Notes under the pieces: model-generated
The model's database searches: none
Told to the model about the DNA's origin: nothing
The model's input: only the letters and a program-made list of their open reading frames with translations
NCBI RefSeq assembly: GCF_020742345.1
Contig: NZ_DYXC01000051.1
Location: 1-24,238, forward strand
DNA: 24,238 nucleotides
From: Enteractinococcus helveticum
GTDB taxonomy: Bacteria; Actinomycetota; Actinomycetes; Actinomycetales; Micrococcaceae
Direction: 5' to 3'
Made by a program: the position numbers and the translations under genes
Shown: in pieces, positions 15,212 to 22,276 of the stretch
Position numbering within the stretch: position 1 is the first letter of the stretch
Layout: every line of letters begins with the position of its first letter

Positions 15212-15826
15212 CTAAACCTCTGAAAGTTTGGCCGGGAGCGTTTTGGGTTTGAAGCTTGGCCGGGTCTTTTCAAACTCGGTGATCTCTGCTTCGTTTCGCA
15301 GGGTCAGACCGATGTCGTCGAGTCCTTCCATCAGCCGCCAGCGGGTGTAGTCGTCAATCTGGAAACGGGTCGAAATTGATCCACATTCAATCAGTCGATT
15401 TTCCAGGTCCACCGTAATTTCAGCACCCGGATTATTTTCCAGTTCTTTCCAGATGACTTCGACATCTGCCTGGTCGACTTGGGCAGCCACCAAACCCTGT
15501 TTGCCGGAGTTGGAACGGAAAATATCACCGAAGCGAGCTGAGATAACCGCTTTGAAACCATAGTCGCGCAGCGCCCAGACCGCGTGCTCACGGGAAGACC
15601 CGGTACCAAAATCCGGGCCGGCAACTAACACAGTGCCCTGGGAGTACGGTTCTTTATTCAAAATGAAATCTTCATCGTTACGCCAGCGGGAGAACAACGC
15701 GTCGTCAAAACCGGTCTTGGTGATGCGTTTGAGGAAGTGTGCCGGGATGATCTGGTCGGTATCAACGTTGGATGCGCGAAGTGGAACGCCCACACCTGTG
15801 TGCGTTACGAATTTTTCCAATGACAT
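15212..15826 (-). CDS. leuD: 3-isopropylmalate dehydratase small subunit
   Basis: The 204-residue small subunit of isopropylmalate isomerase, which with LeuC converts 2-isopropylmalate to 3-isopropylmalate in leucine synthesis. NVDTDQIIPAHFLKRI is the conserved substrate-loop segment, and GTGSSREHAVWALRDYG with ISARFGDIFRSN are the aconitase swivel-domain signatures. Length and start MSLEKFVTHTGVGVPL are typical. It lies 33 nt downstream of leuC and is almost certainly cotranscribed under the divergent IclR-type regulator. Confidence 0.97.
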   Translation of the reverse strand: MSLEKFVTHTGVGVPLRASNVDTDQIIPAHFLKRITKTGFDDALFSRWRNDEDFILNKEPYSQGTVLVAGPDFGTGSSREHAVWALRDYGFKAVISARFGDIFRSNSGKQGLVAAQVDQADVEVIWKELENNPGAEITVDLENRLIECGSISTRFQIDDYTRWRLMEGLDDIGLTLRNEAEITEFEKTRPSFKPKTLPAKLSEV

Positions 15827-15859
15827 AGAATTGTGCCTCTTTCGTATCGTGGGTGCAGG

Positions 15860-17308
15860 TTAGTTCGGTGCAACGATGTAGTCGGTGATGCCCAGGTCCG
15901 ATGGGGACGACAGCGTACCGCGCACCGCGGTGGCAGCTGCGACCACCGGGGAGACTAGGTGGGTGCGACCACCTTTACCCTGGCGACCTTCGAAGTTGCG
16001 GTTCGAGGTCGAGGCGGCGCGTTCGCCTGGCTCCAGTTGGTCCGGGTTCATCCCCAAGCACATCGAGCAGCCCGCAAAACGCCAGTCTGCGCCAAATTCC
16101 TTGAAGATTTTATCCAGGCCTTCTTCTTCGGCCTGCAAACGGACCTGCATCGAACCGGGCACGACCATCATGCGAACGTTTTCGGCTTTTTCGCGGCCCT
16201 GAATGACAGCGGCTGCCATGCGTAAGTCTTCGATACGGGCATTAGTGCACGAACCCAAGAACACCGTATCGACGGTGATATCTTTCATCGGGGTACCGGC
16301 TTCCAAGCCCATGTATTCCAGTGCACGTTCTGCAGCAGTCTTATCCGATGGATCATCGAAATCTTCTGGTCCAGGTACCGTTTCTGACAGGAATACCCCC
16401 TGGCCAGGGTTGGTGCCCCAAGTAACGAATGGTTCCAGTTCATCGGCGTCGATGGTGATCTCCGCGTCGAATTGTGCACCATCATCGGTGCGCAGGGACT
16501 TCCAGTACTCTACGGCGTCGTCCCAGTCCTGACCTTGGGGCGAGTGTGGGCGACCCTTGAGGTATTCGAAGGTGGTTTCATCCGGTGCGATCATGCCGGC
16601 GCGCGCACCTGCTTCGATGGACATGTTACAGATCGTCATGCGCGCTTCCATCGACAGCGCTTCGATAGCCTCGCCGCGGTATTCCAGCACGTACCCCTGA
16701 CCACCACCGGTACCGATCTTGGCGATCACAGCCAAGATAATGTCCTTGGAGGAAACTCCTGGTTTCAGCGTACCGGTGACATTGATGGCCATGGTTTTAA
16801 ATGGCATCATCGGCAGCGTTTGGGTGGCTAACACGTGTTCTACTTCTGAGGTGCCAATGCCAAAGGCCAGTGCACCGAAGGCCCCGTGAGTGGAGGTATG
16901 CGAGTCTCCACATACAACGGTGGTCCCTGGTTGGGTCAACCCGAGCTGTGGACCAACAACGTGCACGATGCCCTGTTCTGCGTCACCCAGCGAATGCAAG
17001 CGAATGCCAAATTCTTCGGCATTGGTTCGCAGTGCGTCAACCTGTTTGCGTGAGGTTGGTTCGGCGATCATCTCGTTGATGTTCATGGTTGGGACGTTGT
17101 GGTCTTCAACGCCAATGGTTAGATCGGGGCGGCGCACGGGGCGGCCAGCCAAACGCAGACCTTCAAAGGCCTGCGGGGAAGTTACCTCATGCACCATGTG
17201 TAGGTCGATGTAGAGCAGGTCAGGGGTCTGGACGTCGCCCTGTTTTTCTCCTTCAACGACAATGTGGTCTGCCCACACTTTTTCTGCCAAAGTTCGTGGC
17301 GTACTCAT
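15860..17308 (-). CDS. leuC: 3-isopropylmalate dehydratase large subunit
   Basis: The 482-residue 4Fe-4S subunit of isopropylmalate isomerase. The aconitase-family signatures are GDSHTSTHGAFGALAFGIGTSEVEHV (starting at residue 134), the cluster ligand C354 in FLGSCTNARIEDL, and C414/C417 in AGCSMCLGMNPD. Length is normal. The ATG at 17308 is preceded by AGGA at about nine bases. It is transcribed divergently from the IclR-type regulator at 17464; the shared region holds two palindromes. Regulation by that protein in response to branched-chain amino acid supply is known for NdgR/LtbR homologues and inferred here. Confidence 0.97.
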   Translation of the reverse strand: MSTPRTLAEKVWADHIVVEGEKQGDVQTPDLLYIDLHMVHEVTSPQAFEGLRLAGRPVRRPDLTIGVEDHNVPTMNINEMIAEPTSRKQVDALRTNAEEFGIRLHSLGDAEQGIVHVVGPQLGLTQPGTTVVCGDSHTSTHGAFGALAFGIGTSEVEHVLATQTLPMMPFKTMAINVTGTLKPGVSSKDIILAVIAKIGTGGGQGYVLEYRGEAIEALSMEARMTICNMSIEAGARAGMIAPDETTFEYLKGRPHSPQGQDWDDAVEYWKSLRTDDGAQFDAEITIDADELEPFVTWGTNPGQGVFLSETVPGPEDFDDPSDKTAAERALEYMGLEAGTPMKDITVDTVFLGSCTNARIEDLRMAAAVIQGREKAENVRMMVVPGSMQVRLQAEEEGLDKIFKEFGADWRFAGCSMCLGMNPDQLEPGERAASTSNRNFEGRQGKGGRTHLVSPVVAAATAVRGTLSSPSDLGITDYIVAPN

Positions 17309-17398
17309 GGAGGTGTTCCTACTTTCTTCCGATCAAAAAGTCCTCGTGCTGTTAATCTCGCACTTGAAGGAATAATTTGCCAAGGAGACGTCAAGTGT

Positions 17399-17438
17399 GT
17401 CTCAATAGATGAGACGACGATATCATAGTTTGAACTAT
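17399..17438. promoter_or_regulatory. Candidate IclR-type operators between leuC and its divergent regulator
   Basis: Two inverted repeats lie in the 155-nt divergent gap: GTCTCA-ATAGA-TGAGAC (17399-17415) with perfect six-base arms, and ATAGTT-TG-AACTAT (17425-17438), also with perfect six-base arms. IclR proteins bind palindromes as dimers or tetramers and usually regulate the adjacent divergent genes. The repeats are seen directly; binding by the neighbouring regulator is inference. Confidence 0.5.
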
Positions 17439-17463
17439 TTGGCAGATTGGCTGAGGTGCCGGC

Positions 17464-18180
17464 ATGGACAATCCATCAGGTGTTGGAGTGATTGATCGCT
17501 CGATAAAAATTCTCACGCGGCTCGAGGAAGGACCCGCCACGCTGTTGGAATTAGTGGAGGCGACCGGTATTGCCCGGCCCACGGTGCACCGGCTGGCTGC
17601 CGCACTGATTCATCACCGCATTGTCGCCCGGGATGAAATGTCACGCTATGTCTTAGGCAAACGCCTCAGTGAGCTCGCCACCGCCGCTGGCACAGATCGT
17701 TTGACAACCCTGGCCGAGCCAGTGTTGAACTGGTTGCGAGAAACCACCGGAGAGTCCGCTCAGATCTTCCGCGCCTACGGCCAAAGCCGCGTCTGTGTGG
17801 CCTCGGTTGAACGGCCCATCGGCCTGCGTGACTCGATCCCGGTGGGAACCGAGTTTTCGATGAAGGCAGGCTCGGCTGCTCAGGTGTTGCTCGCCTGGCA
17901 GGATCACCTCTCACTGGCCGGTGGCCTCCAAGAGGCGGCATTTTCTTCTGCGACCCTGGCTTCGGTGCGTCGTCGCGGCTGGGCGCAATCGGTCGGCGAG
18001 CGCGAAGCCGGGGTGGCTTCCGTGTCTGCTCCGGTGCGCAATGGGCAGGGCCCGGTCATTGCTGCGATCTCAATTTCTGGACCGGTGGAACGTCTCACCC
18101 GCAATCCTGGCCGCTACCACGGCTCCACAGTCGTCACTGCAGCCAATCGGCTGAGCAAGATCATCGAGTACGAGGGCTAG
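17464..18180 (+). CDS. ndgR: IclR family transcriptional regulator (NdgR/LtbR-like) of leuCD
   Basis: A 238-residue regulator. The N-terminal winged helix spans about 5-65 (GVIDRSIKILTRLEEG, then the recognition helix in ATGIARPTVHRLAAAL), and the C-terminal IclR effector domain about 75-235 (VASVERPIGLRDSIPVG, SMKAGSAAQVLLAW, SVGEREAGVASVSAPV, ISGPVERLT). Length matches NdgR of Streptomyces and LtbR of Corynebacterium, which sit divergent from leuCD and control leucine and other amino-acid genes. The ATG has GAGG seven bases upstream. The symbol rests on family plus position. Its TAG stop is contained in the same CTAG as the thiL stop on the other strand. Confidence 0.92.
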   Translation: MDNPSGVGVIDRSIKILTRLEEGPATLLELVEATGIARPTVHRLAAALIHHRIVARDEMSRYVLGKRLSELATAAGTDRLTTLAEPVLNWLRETTGESAQIFRAYGQSRVCVASVERPIGLRDSIPVGTEFSMKAGSAAQVLLAWQDHLSLAGGLQEAAFSSATLASVRRRGWAQSVGEREAGVASVSAPVRNGQGPVIAAISISGPVERLTRNPGRYHGSTVVTAANRLSKIIEYEG

Positions 18181-19166
18181 AAGTGATCCCAGCCGGTGAT
18201 CTCAGGGCGCTGTTGGGGTTCATTAGTCAATTGGCCAATGATCTCCCATCCTGCTGGCAGGTCACGTTCGGGATTCAGCACAGCTAAGAGTCCGTAATCC
18301 TCTCCCCCGGTAAGCACCCATTGGGTCGCATCGGCGTCATAGCGATCGGCTATTGATTGCACCCGTGCGGATTTGTGTGCCACCCAGTCTGGATCGATGT
18401 GGGCATACAGGTTATTGGCTGTTGCTAGCCGGTCGGCGTCAGTATAAATGCTGTCGGAGACGTCCATCATTGCCGAGACGATTCCAGCTACCTGTGGTCC
18501 TTGGTCTAGTGGCGGACGTGGGCGCAGGAAGAGGCGCAGCGCTTGGAGCTCATCGCGTCGCAGCTGGTTGCGGTCCCCCTGGGATGCGACCATAAATCCG
18601 GCGTGAGACATTCCCACATTGCCGGTATGAATCAGCTGAAAGCCTGCCAGATCCTCGGAGGCGGTTCGCAGCACCGGATCAGCCACAAGGTTGGCGGTTG
18701 CGGTGATCGCTGTGGCGAGCGTGTCGGCCCGGGTGAGATCTCCGCCCGAGATCACCGTCTGTGGTGCACCCAGCCAATGGCAGGCATTGGCAATTCCCCG
18801 GCCAAAATGGAACACCCACGCTGCAGGCGTGGTGGTTGGCATGGCTAAAGACACACTGACAGATGAAGTCACCGCACCCATGGCGTTCATATCAGAGAGG
18901 TTTTGTGCGGCAAGTTTCCAGCCGGTGGAATACCCATTGTCGGTAACGCCCGAGGGCCAGTCGCGTAAGAAATGATGGCCTTCGTTCATGGCGTCGGTGG
19001 CGATGACGAATTTGCCGCCGGGTGCGGGGATGACGGCGGCGTCGTCGCCTGGTCCGATCACGCCCTCACCGGTGGTGAGGCCCTGATAGCTGGTATGCAG
19101 TAGCTGTAGGATGCCGGCCTCGCCGAGTTCTCCGACGGTGGTGTGGTGCTCCGGTGATAAACGCAT
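18177..19166 (-). CDS. thiL: Thiamine-monophosphate kinase
   Basis: A 329-residue PurM/AIR-synthase-fold kinase that converts thiamine monophosphate to the active diphosphate. GPGDDAAVI (residues 38-46) carries the ATP-Mg aspartates; DAMNEGHHFLRDW, GWKLAAQNLSDMNAMGA and GGDLTRADTLAT follow in family order. Two signatures deviate: DVSDSIYTDADRL where DVSDGL is usual, and GGEDYGLLA where GGEDYELL is usual. The frame extends to 19211, but the ATG at 19166 gives a compact N-terminus; its ribosome-binding site is poor. It is convergent with the IclR gene with a four-base overlap. In relatives thiL often sits beside ddl and the DUF3515 gene, so its place here may reflect a rearrangement. Confidence 0.9.
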   Translation of the reverse strand: MRLSPEHHTTVGELGEAGILQLLHTSYQGLTTGEGVIGPGDDAAVIPAPGGKFVIATDAMNEGHHFLRDWPSGVTDNGYSTGWKLAAQNLSDMNAMGAVTSSVSVSLAMPTTTPAAWVFHFGRGIANACHWLGAPQTVISGGDLTRADTLATAITATANLVADPVLRTASEDLAGFQLIHTGNVGMSHAGFMVASQGDRNQLRRDELQALRLFLRPRPPLDQGPQVAGIVSAMMDVSDSIYTDADRLATANNLYAHIDPDWVAHKSARVQSIADRYDADATQWVLTGGEDYGLLAVLNPERDLPAGWEIIGQLTNEPQQRPEITGWDHF

Positions 19167-19201
19167 GTGTTCTAGGGTACTCAACCTTGTTGTGCAGGTA
19201 G

Positions 19202-19375
19202 TTGCTGGCACGCTGCGTCAAAGAACTCAATGGTGACACGTTAGATCCCACCTGCATCAGCCTGGATACGGTGACTGAGCTGGAGCGCTCGTCACTAGTG
19301 GATGTGGGACTGTGGCTGTTGCATGACCAGCCGGTGACCGGGCATGTTGAGAGTAGAAGTGGTGCGTTGCGTTAA
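19202..19375 (+). pseudogene. 57-codon open frame, possible 3' remnant of a lost gene
   Basis: The plus strand is open from TTG at 19202, directly after a TAG, to TAA at 19373-19375. The product would be acidic and protein-like, with segments such as ISLDTVTELERSSLVDVG and LWLLHDQPVTGHV. It lacks an ATG and a good ribosome-binding site, and begins 36 bases from the thiL start on the other strand. It reads like the C-terminal end of a larger protein, but I do not recognise the family. It could be a decayed fragment, a small gene, or chance. Confidence 0.25.
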
Positions 19376-19721
19376 TCAGCTTCTCGCGACACCGGATGAT
19401 CCTGGGGTTTGTCGCAACCATGAGCTAGATACCAAGCTCGTTCGTCGTGGATAACATATAAGCGGGATATCCTCGGACAGATACTGTAGGTATCGCAAGT
19501 ACGGCGTGCGATACCTACTGTTGAGAAAGTTGTGAAATGCTTGTGCATCACACCTCCCCGAAGGTCGCACTCAGGCCCGTATTTTACCCCCTATATGTGG
19601 CAGCACGAAGCGCTTGTCTGGGAATACCTCGAGAATGTCCCGTGACGTCGATGCTTATACGGTTTGAGGATAACTTTACCTCTAGGGGCAGTGCGCACAA
19701 CGAATGAGAATCAGCAGATAC
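19376..19721. other. Gene-poor interval
   Basis: No supported coding region, tRNA or mobile element is seen in these 346 bases. Short open frames on the minus strand (for example 19376-19570) run through the hairpin at 19486-19518 and show no ribosome-binding site or family resemblance. The only clear structure is that hairpin. Confidence 0.6.
19486..19518. repeat. Perfect 12-bp inverted repeat with 9-nt spacer
   Basis: GTAGGTATCGCA (19486-19497) and TGCGATACCTAC (19507-19518) are exact reverse complements around AGTACGGCG. Beyond a T-T mismatch the outer AC/GT also pair. There is no T-run on either side, so it is not a standard intrinsic terminator. It may be a protein-binding or recombination site, a structured RNA, or the end of a lost element. 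Function unknown. Confidence 0.7.
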
Positions 19722-19754
19722 AAAAACGACATGCATCGCGATAATGCATGTCGT
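19722..19754 (-). terminator. Intrinsic terminator after the tRNA-Gln/tRNA-Glu transcript
   Basis: On the minus strand ACGACATGCAT (19754-19744), a seven-nt loop, and ATGCATGTCGT (19736-19726) form a perfect 11-base stem followed by a run of T ending at 19722. It begins nine bases after the tRNA-Glu discriminator base, so it terminates the tRNA transcript. Confidence 0.88.
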
Positions 19755-19762
19755 CTATATTG

Positions 19763-19835
19763 TGACCCCAACGGGATTCGAACCCGTGCTACCGCCGTGA
19801 GAGGGCGGCGTACTAGGCCGCTATACGATGGGGCC
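19763..19835 (-). tRNA. tRNA-Glu (anticodon CTC)
   Basis: 73-nt cloverleaf on the minus strand. The acceptor stem GGCCCCA/TGGGGTC (one G-T pair) is followed by discriminator A. The anticodon stem GCCGC/GCGGC-type region presents the loop CCTCTCA with anticodon CTC, and the T-arm contains GGTTCGAATCC. CCA is not encoded. It lies 42 bases after tRNA-Gln and just before the terminator. Confidence 0.95.
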
Positions 19836-19877
19836 ATGCCACCAGAGGCAGCAGGTAATTTCTTTTCAAAGAAATCG

Positions 19878-19949
19878 CTGGGGTACCAGGACTCGAACCT
19901 AGAATGACGGTACCAGAAACCGTTGTGTTGCCAATTACACCATACCCCA
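19878..19949 (-). tRNA. tRNA-Gln (anticodon CTG)
   Basis: 72-nt cloverleaf on the minus strand. The acceptor stem is TGGGGTA/TACCCCA with discriminator G; the anticodon stem ACGGT/ACCGT encloses loop TTCTGGT with anticodon CTG; the T-arm contains GGTTCGAGTCC. CCA is not encoded. The U-A first acceptor pair is typical of bacterial tRNA-Gln. It follows gltX and the HAD gene; most actinobacteria lack GlnRS, so GluRS may mischarge it before GatCAB amidation. Confidence 0.95.
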
Positions 19950-19990
19950 TTGGCTTCGCTGCGGCGTGCGCAACGAGAGACAACTTTACC

Positions 19991-20710
19991 CTAAATTTCC
20001 CTGTTGTCAAAACACAGGGAGGGAATGTGCAGAACATCACTGAGCGACGCCACTTTATACACTCGTTCCGGATTTGTCCGCGTATTATCGCGGTCGACCA
20101 GTAGTGAAATGAGTCCGGCATTCCGGGCTCCCAGACCGTCGTTGATAACGTCGTCGCCGATCATCAACGTGTTTTGTGGGTCGGTGCCCAGCTGCCGAGC
20201 ACCTTCTAGAAACATCGACGCGTGCGGCTTGGGTTTACCAGTCACATCTGTCCCGATCACCAGGTCGAAGGGTAGTCCAGCTTGTTCGAGTTTGTGTGCC
20301 TGATAGTCCGTGACGTTATTGGTGGCGGCACCGTAAGCAATCCCACGATCCGTCAGGCTCTCTAATAGCGGTGGAACGTCGTCAAAGGGCTTCCAGTGTT
20401 GTGAGACGATGTCCTCGTAGCCCACGATCCAGAGTTCTTCGTCCGGTTCACCGTCAAGTTGCAGGATCTCCATCGCGTCGACGACGCGAGCCATGCGTTG
20501 CTCGCCGAAACTCAACTTCCCGTTGATATAGGAGTTGTAGTAGTCCTTTGGGTCATGGACAAAGGCTTCCGCGGCCACAGCCATGGCAGGATGTGACGAC
20601 ACCCGGTCACCGAACTGGGTGGTCAGCTGTTGCCGGAAGGCAATGTGCTGTGCTCCGGTCAGGTTGACCAGGGTGTCATCGACATCGAATAAAACTGATT
20701 GGACTAAGAT
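19991..20710 (-). CDS. HAD-superfamily (subfamily IA) phosphatase with no standard start codon before motif I
   Basis: A predicted hydrolase of small phosphorylated metabolites; substrate unknown. With the frame taken from ATC at 20710 (239 residues), motif I is LFDVDDTL (D9, D11), motif II GAATNN (T130), motif III GKPKP (K159/K161) and motif IV MIGDDVIND (D186, D187, D191), a complete HAD catalytic set with a helical cap at about 20-110. The first conventional start is GTG at 20602, residue 37, which would remove motif I and destroy activity. Upstream the frame holds no ATG, GTG or TTG before an in-frame TAA. AAGG (20721-20718) lies seven bases before ATC at 20710, so I give that as the provisional start. 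It overlaps the end of gltX by seven bases and precedes two tRNAs. Confidence 0.75.
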   Translation of the reverse strand: MLVQSVLFDVDDTLVNLTGAQHIAFRQQLTTQFGDRVSSHPAMAVAAEAFVHDPKDYYNSYINGKLSFGEQRMARVVDAMEILQLDGEPDEELWIVGYEDIVSQHWKPFDDVPPLLESLTDRGIAYGAATNNVTDYQAHKLEQAGLPFDLVIGTDVTGKPKPHASMFLEGARQLGTDPQNTLMIGDDVINDGLGARNAGLISLLVDRDNTRTNPERVYKVASLSDVLHIPSLCFDNREI

Positions 20711-22215
20711 TGTGTTGCCTTAAATTGACTGATGCGTTCTATGGCTTTTTCGCGTCCCAGGATAACCAGTGATTCGAATAATGGCGGGGACACCCGACGT
20801 CCGGAGACGGCGGTACGGACCGGTCCAAAGGCATGGCGTGGTTTCAATTCCAGCTCATCGATCAGTGCGCTACGCAGGGCGCTTTCGATGGATTCCAGAT
20901 CCCAGGTTTCCAGATCGGCCAGTACGTTCTCGGCAGCAGTGAGGACCTCCACCAGGTTTTGTGGCATACCCTTCATAGCGCCCTGTTCGATTTCCACGGT
21001 ATCGGTGAACAGGAAGGCTAGCATGTCTGCGGCTTCGCCCAGCAGGTGGACGCGTTCTTGAACAAGTGGTGCGGCCTGGGTGAGGATCTCGTGTTCCCGC
21101 TCGGTGAGCTGCTCGCCGACCAGGTCACGGTCTTGCAGGTATGGGATGAGACGATCCCGGAAGTCCTGGGCTTCCAGCTTGCGGATGTGGGTACCGTTGA
21201 TCGCGATGGCCTTTTTCTCATCAAAACGCGCCGGATTGGCCAGCACGTTGTGAATGTCGAAGTGTGCCACGAACTCATCCGGCGTGAAGATATCTTCGTC
21301 GGCCGACAGCGACCAGCCCAGCAGGGCCAAGTAGTTCAGTAGGCCTTCACGAATGAAGCCATTTTCGCGGTGGTGAAAGAGACTGGATTGTGGGTCGCGC
21401 TTGGAAAGTTTCTTATTGCCCTGCCCCATCACATAGGGCAGGTGACCAAATTCTGGCTGGTACTTGGCGACACCGATCGCATACAGCGCGCCGTACAGGG
21501 CGATCTGACGTGGGGTCGAGGACAAGAGGTCTTCACCACGCAGCACGTGGGTGACTCCCATCAGTGCGTCGTCCACTGGGTTGACCAGGGTGTATAGCGG
21601 GGAGCCGTCGGCACGGACCACAACGAAGTCGGCAACCGAACCAGCGCTGAAGGTGATGGGGCCACGCACCGTGTCGTTAAAGGAGAGGTCGTGGTCTGGC
21701 ATACGCAGACGCCAGACGGGCTGGCGACCTTCGGCTTCAAAGGCTGCGATTTGTTCTTCGGTCAGGTGACGGTCGTAGCCGTCGTAGCCGAGTTTTATGT
21801 CGCGTCCGGCGGCTTTGTGGCGTGCTTCGGTTTCTTCTGCGGTGGTGAACGACGGGTAGATGAATCCGCCGTCTTTAAGTTTTTGGATGACGTCCTGGTA
21901 GATCTCACCGCGTTGGGACTGGCGGTATGGTTCGTGTGGTCCGCCGACTTCGACCCCTTCGTCCCAGGTGATGCCCATCCAGTCCATGGCATCGAGGAGT
22001 TGCTGGTAGGACTCTTCGGAGTCTCGTTTGGCGTCGGTGTCTTCAACACGGAAGATCATTTTGCCGCCGGTGTGGCGGGCCCAGCCCCAGTTGAATAGGG
22101 CGGTACGGATCAGTCCAACGTGCGGAGTGCCGGTTGGTGAGGGCGCAAAGCGCACCCGCACCTCGGCATCGGCTGGGACAGCTGGAATATCGTCAGGATT
22201 ACGAAGCTCGCTCAT
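20704..22215 (-). CDS. gltX: Glutamyl-tRNA synthetase
   Basis: A 503-residue class I aminoacyl-tRNA synthetase. The HIGH-type motif is in PSPTGTPHVGLIRTAL (about 25-40) and the KMSKS motif is KKLSKRD (268-274). RVEDTDAKRDSEESY and VLRGEDLLSSTPRQ are further GluRS blocks, and the C-terminal anticodon-binding region is all-helical. The zinc-binding cysteines seen in some GluRS are replaced (PSFTTAEE). The frame can be extended three codons to TTG at 22224, but the ATG at 22215 is the more natural start; its ribosome-binding site is weak. Downstream genes are the HAD phosphatase, tRNA-Gln and tRNA-Glu, the latter two being substrates of a non-discriminating GluRS in organisms without GlnRS. Confidence 0.96.
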   Translation of the reverse strand: MSELRNPDDIPAVPADAEVRVRFAPSPTGTPHVGLIRTALFNWGWARHTGGKMIFRVEDTDAKRDSEESYQQLLDAMDWMGITWDEGVEVGGPHEPYRQSQRGEIYQDVIQKLKDGGFIYPSFTTAEETEARHKAAGRDIKLGYDGYDRHLTEEQIAAFEAEGRQPVWRLRMPDHDLSFNDTVRGPITFSAGSVADFVVVRADGSPLYTLVNPVDDALMGVTHVLRGEDLLSSTPRQIALYGALYAIGVAKYQPEFGHLPYVMGQGNKKLSKRDPQSSLFHHRENGFIREGLLNYLALLGWSLSADEDIFTPDEFVAHFDIHNVLANPARFDEKKAIAINGTHIRKLEAQDFRDRLIPYLQDRDLVGEQLTEREHEILTQAAPLVQERVHLLGEAADMLAFLFTDTVEIEQGAMKGMPQNLVEVLTAAENVLADLETWDLESIESALRSALIDELELKPRHAFGPVRTAVSGRRVSPPLFESLVILGREKAIERISQFKATQS

Positions 22216-22276
22216 GATTGCCAAGTGTAGCGCGCCTTGTTCTCCACCTGTGTCCGCGTGACCGTGTTTCTAGCGG

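Noticed and set aside
22262..22276. Small CGGTT/AACCG hairpin at the end of the FAH-family gene as a terminator.
   Set aside because: Five-base stem with no T-run; too weak to call.
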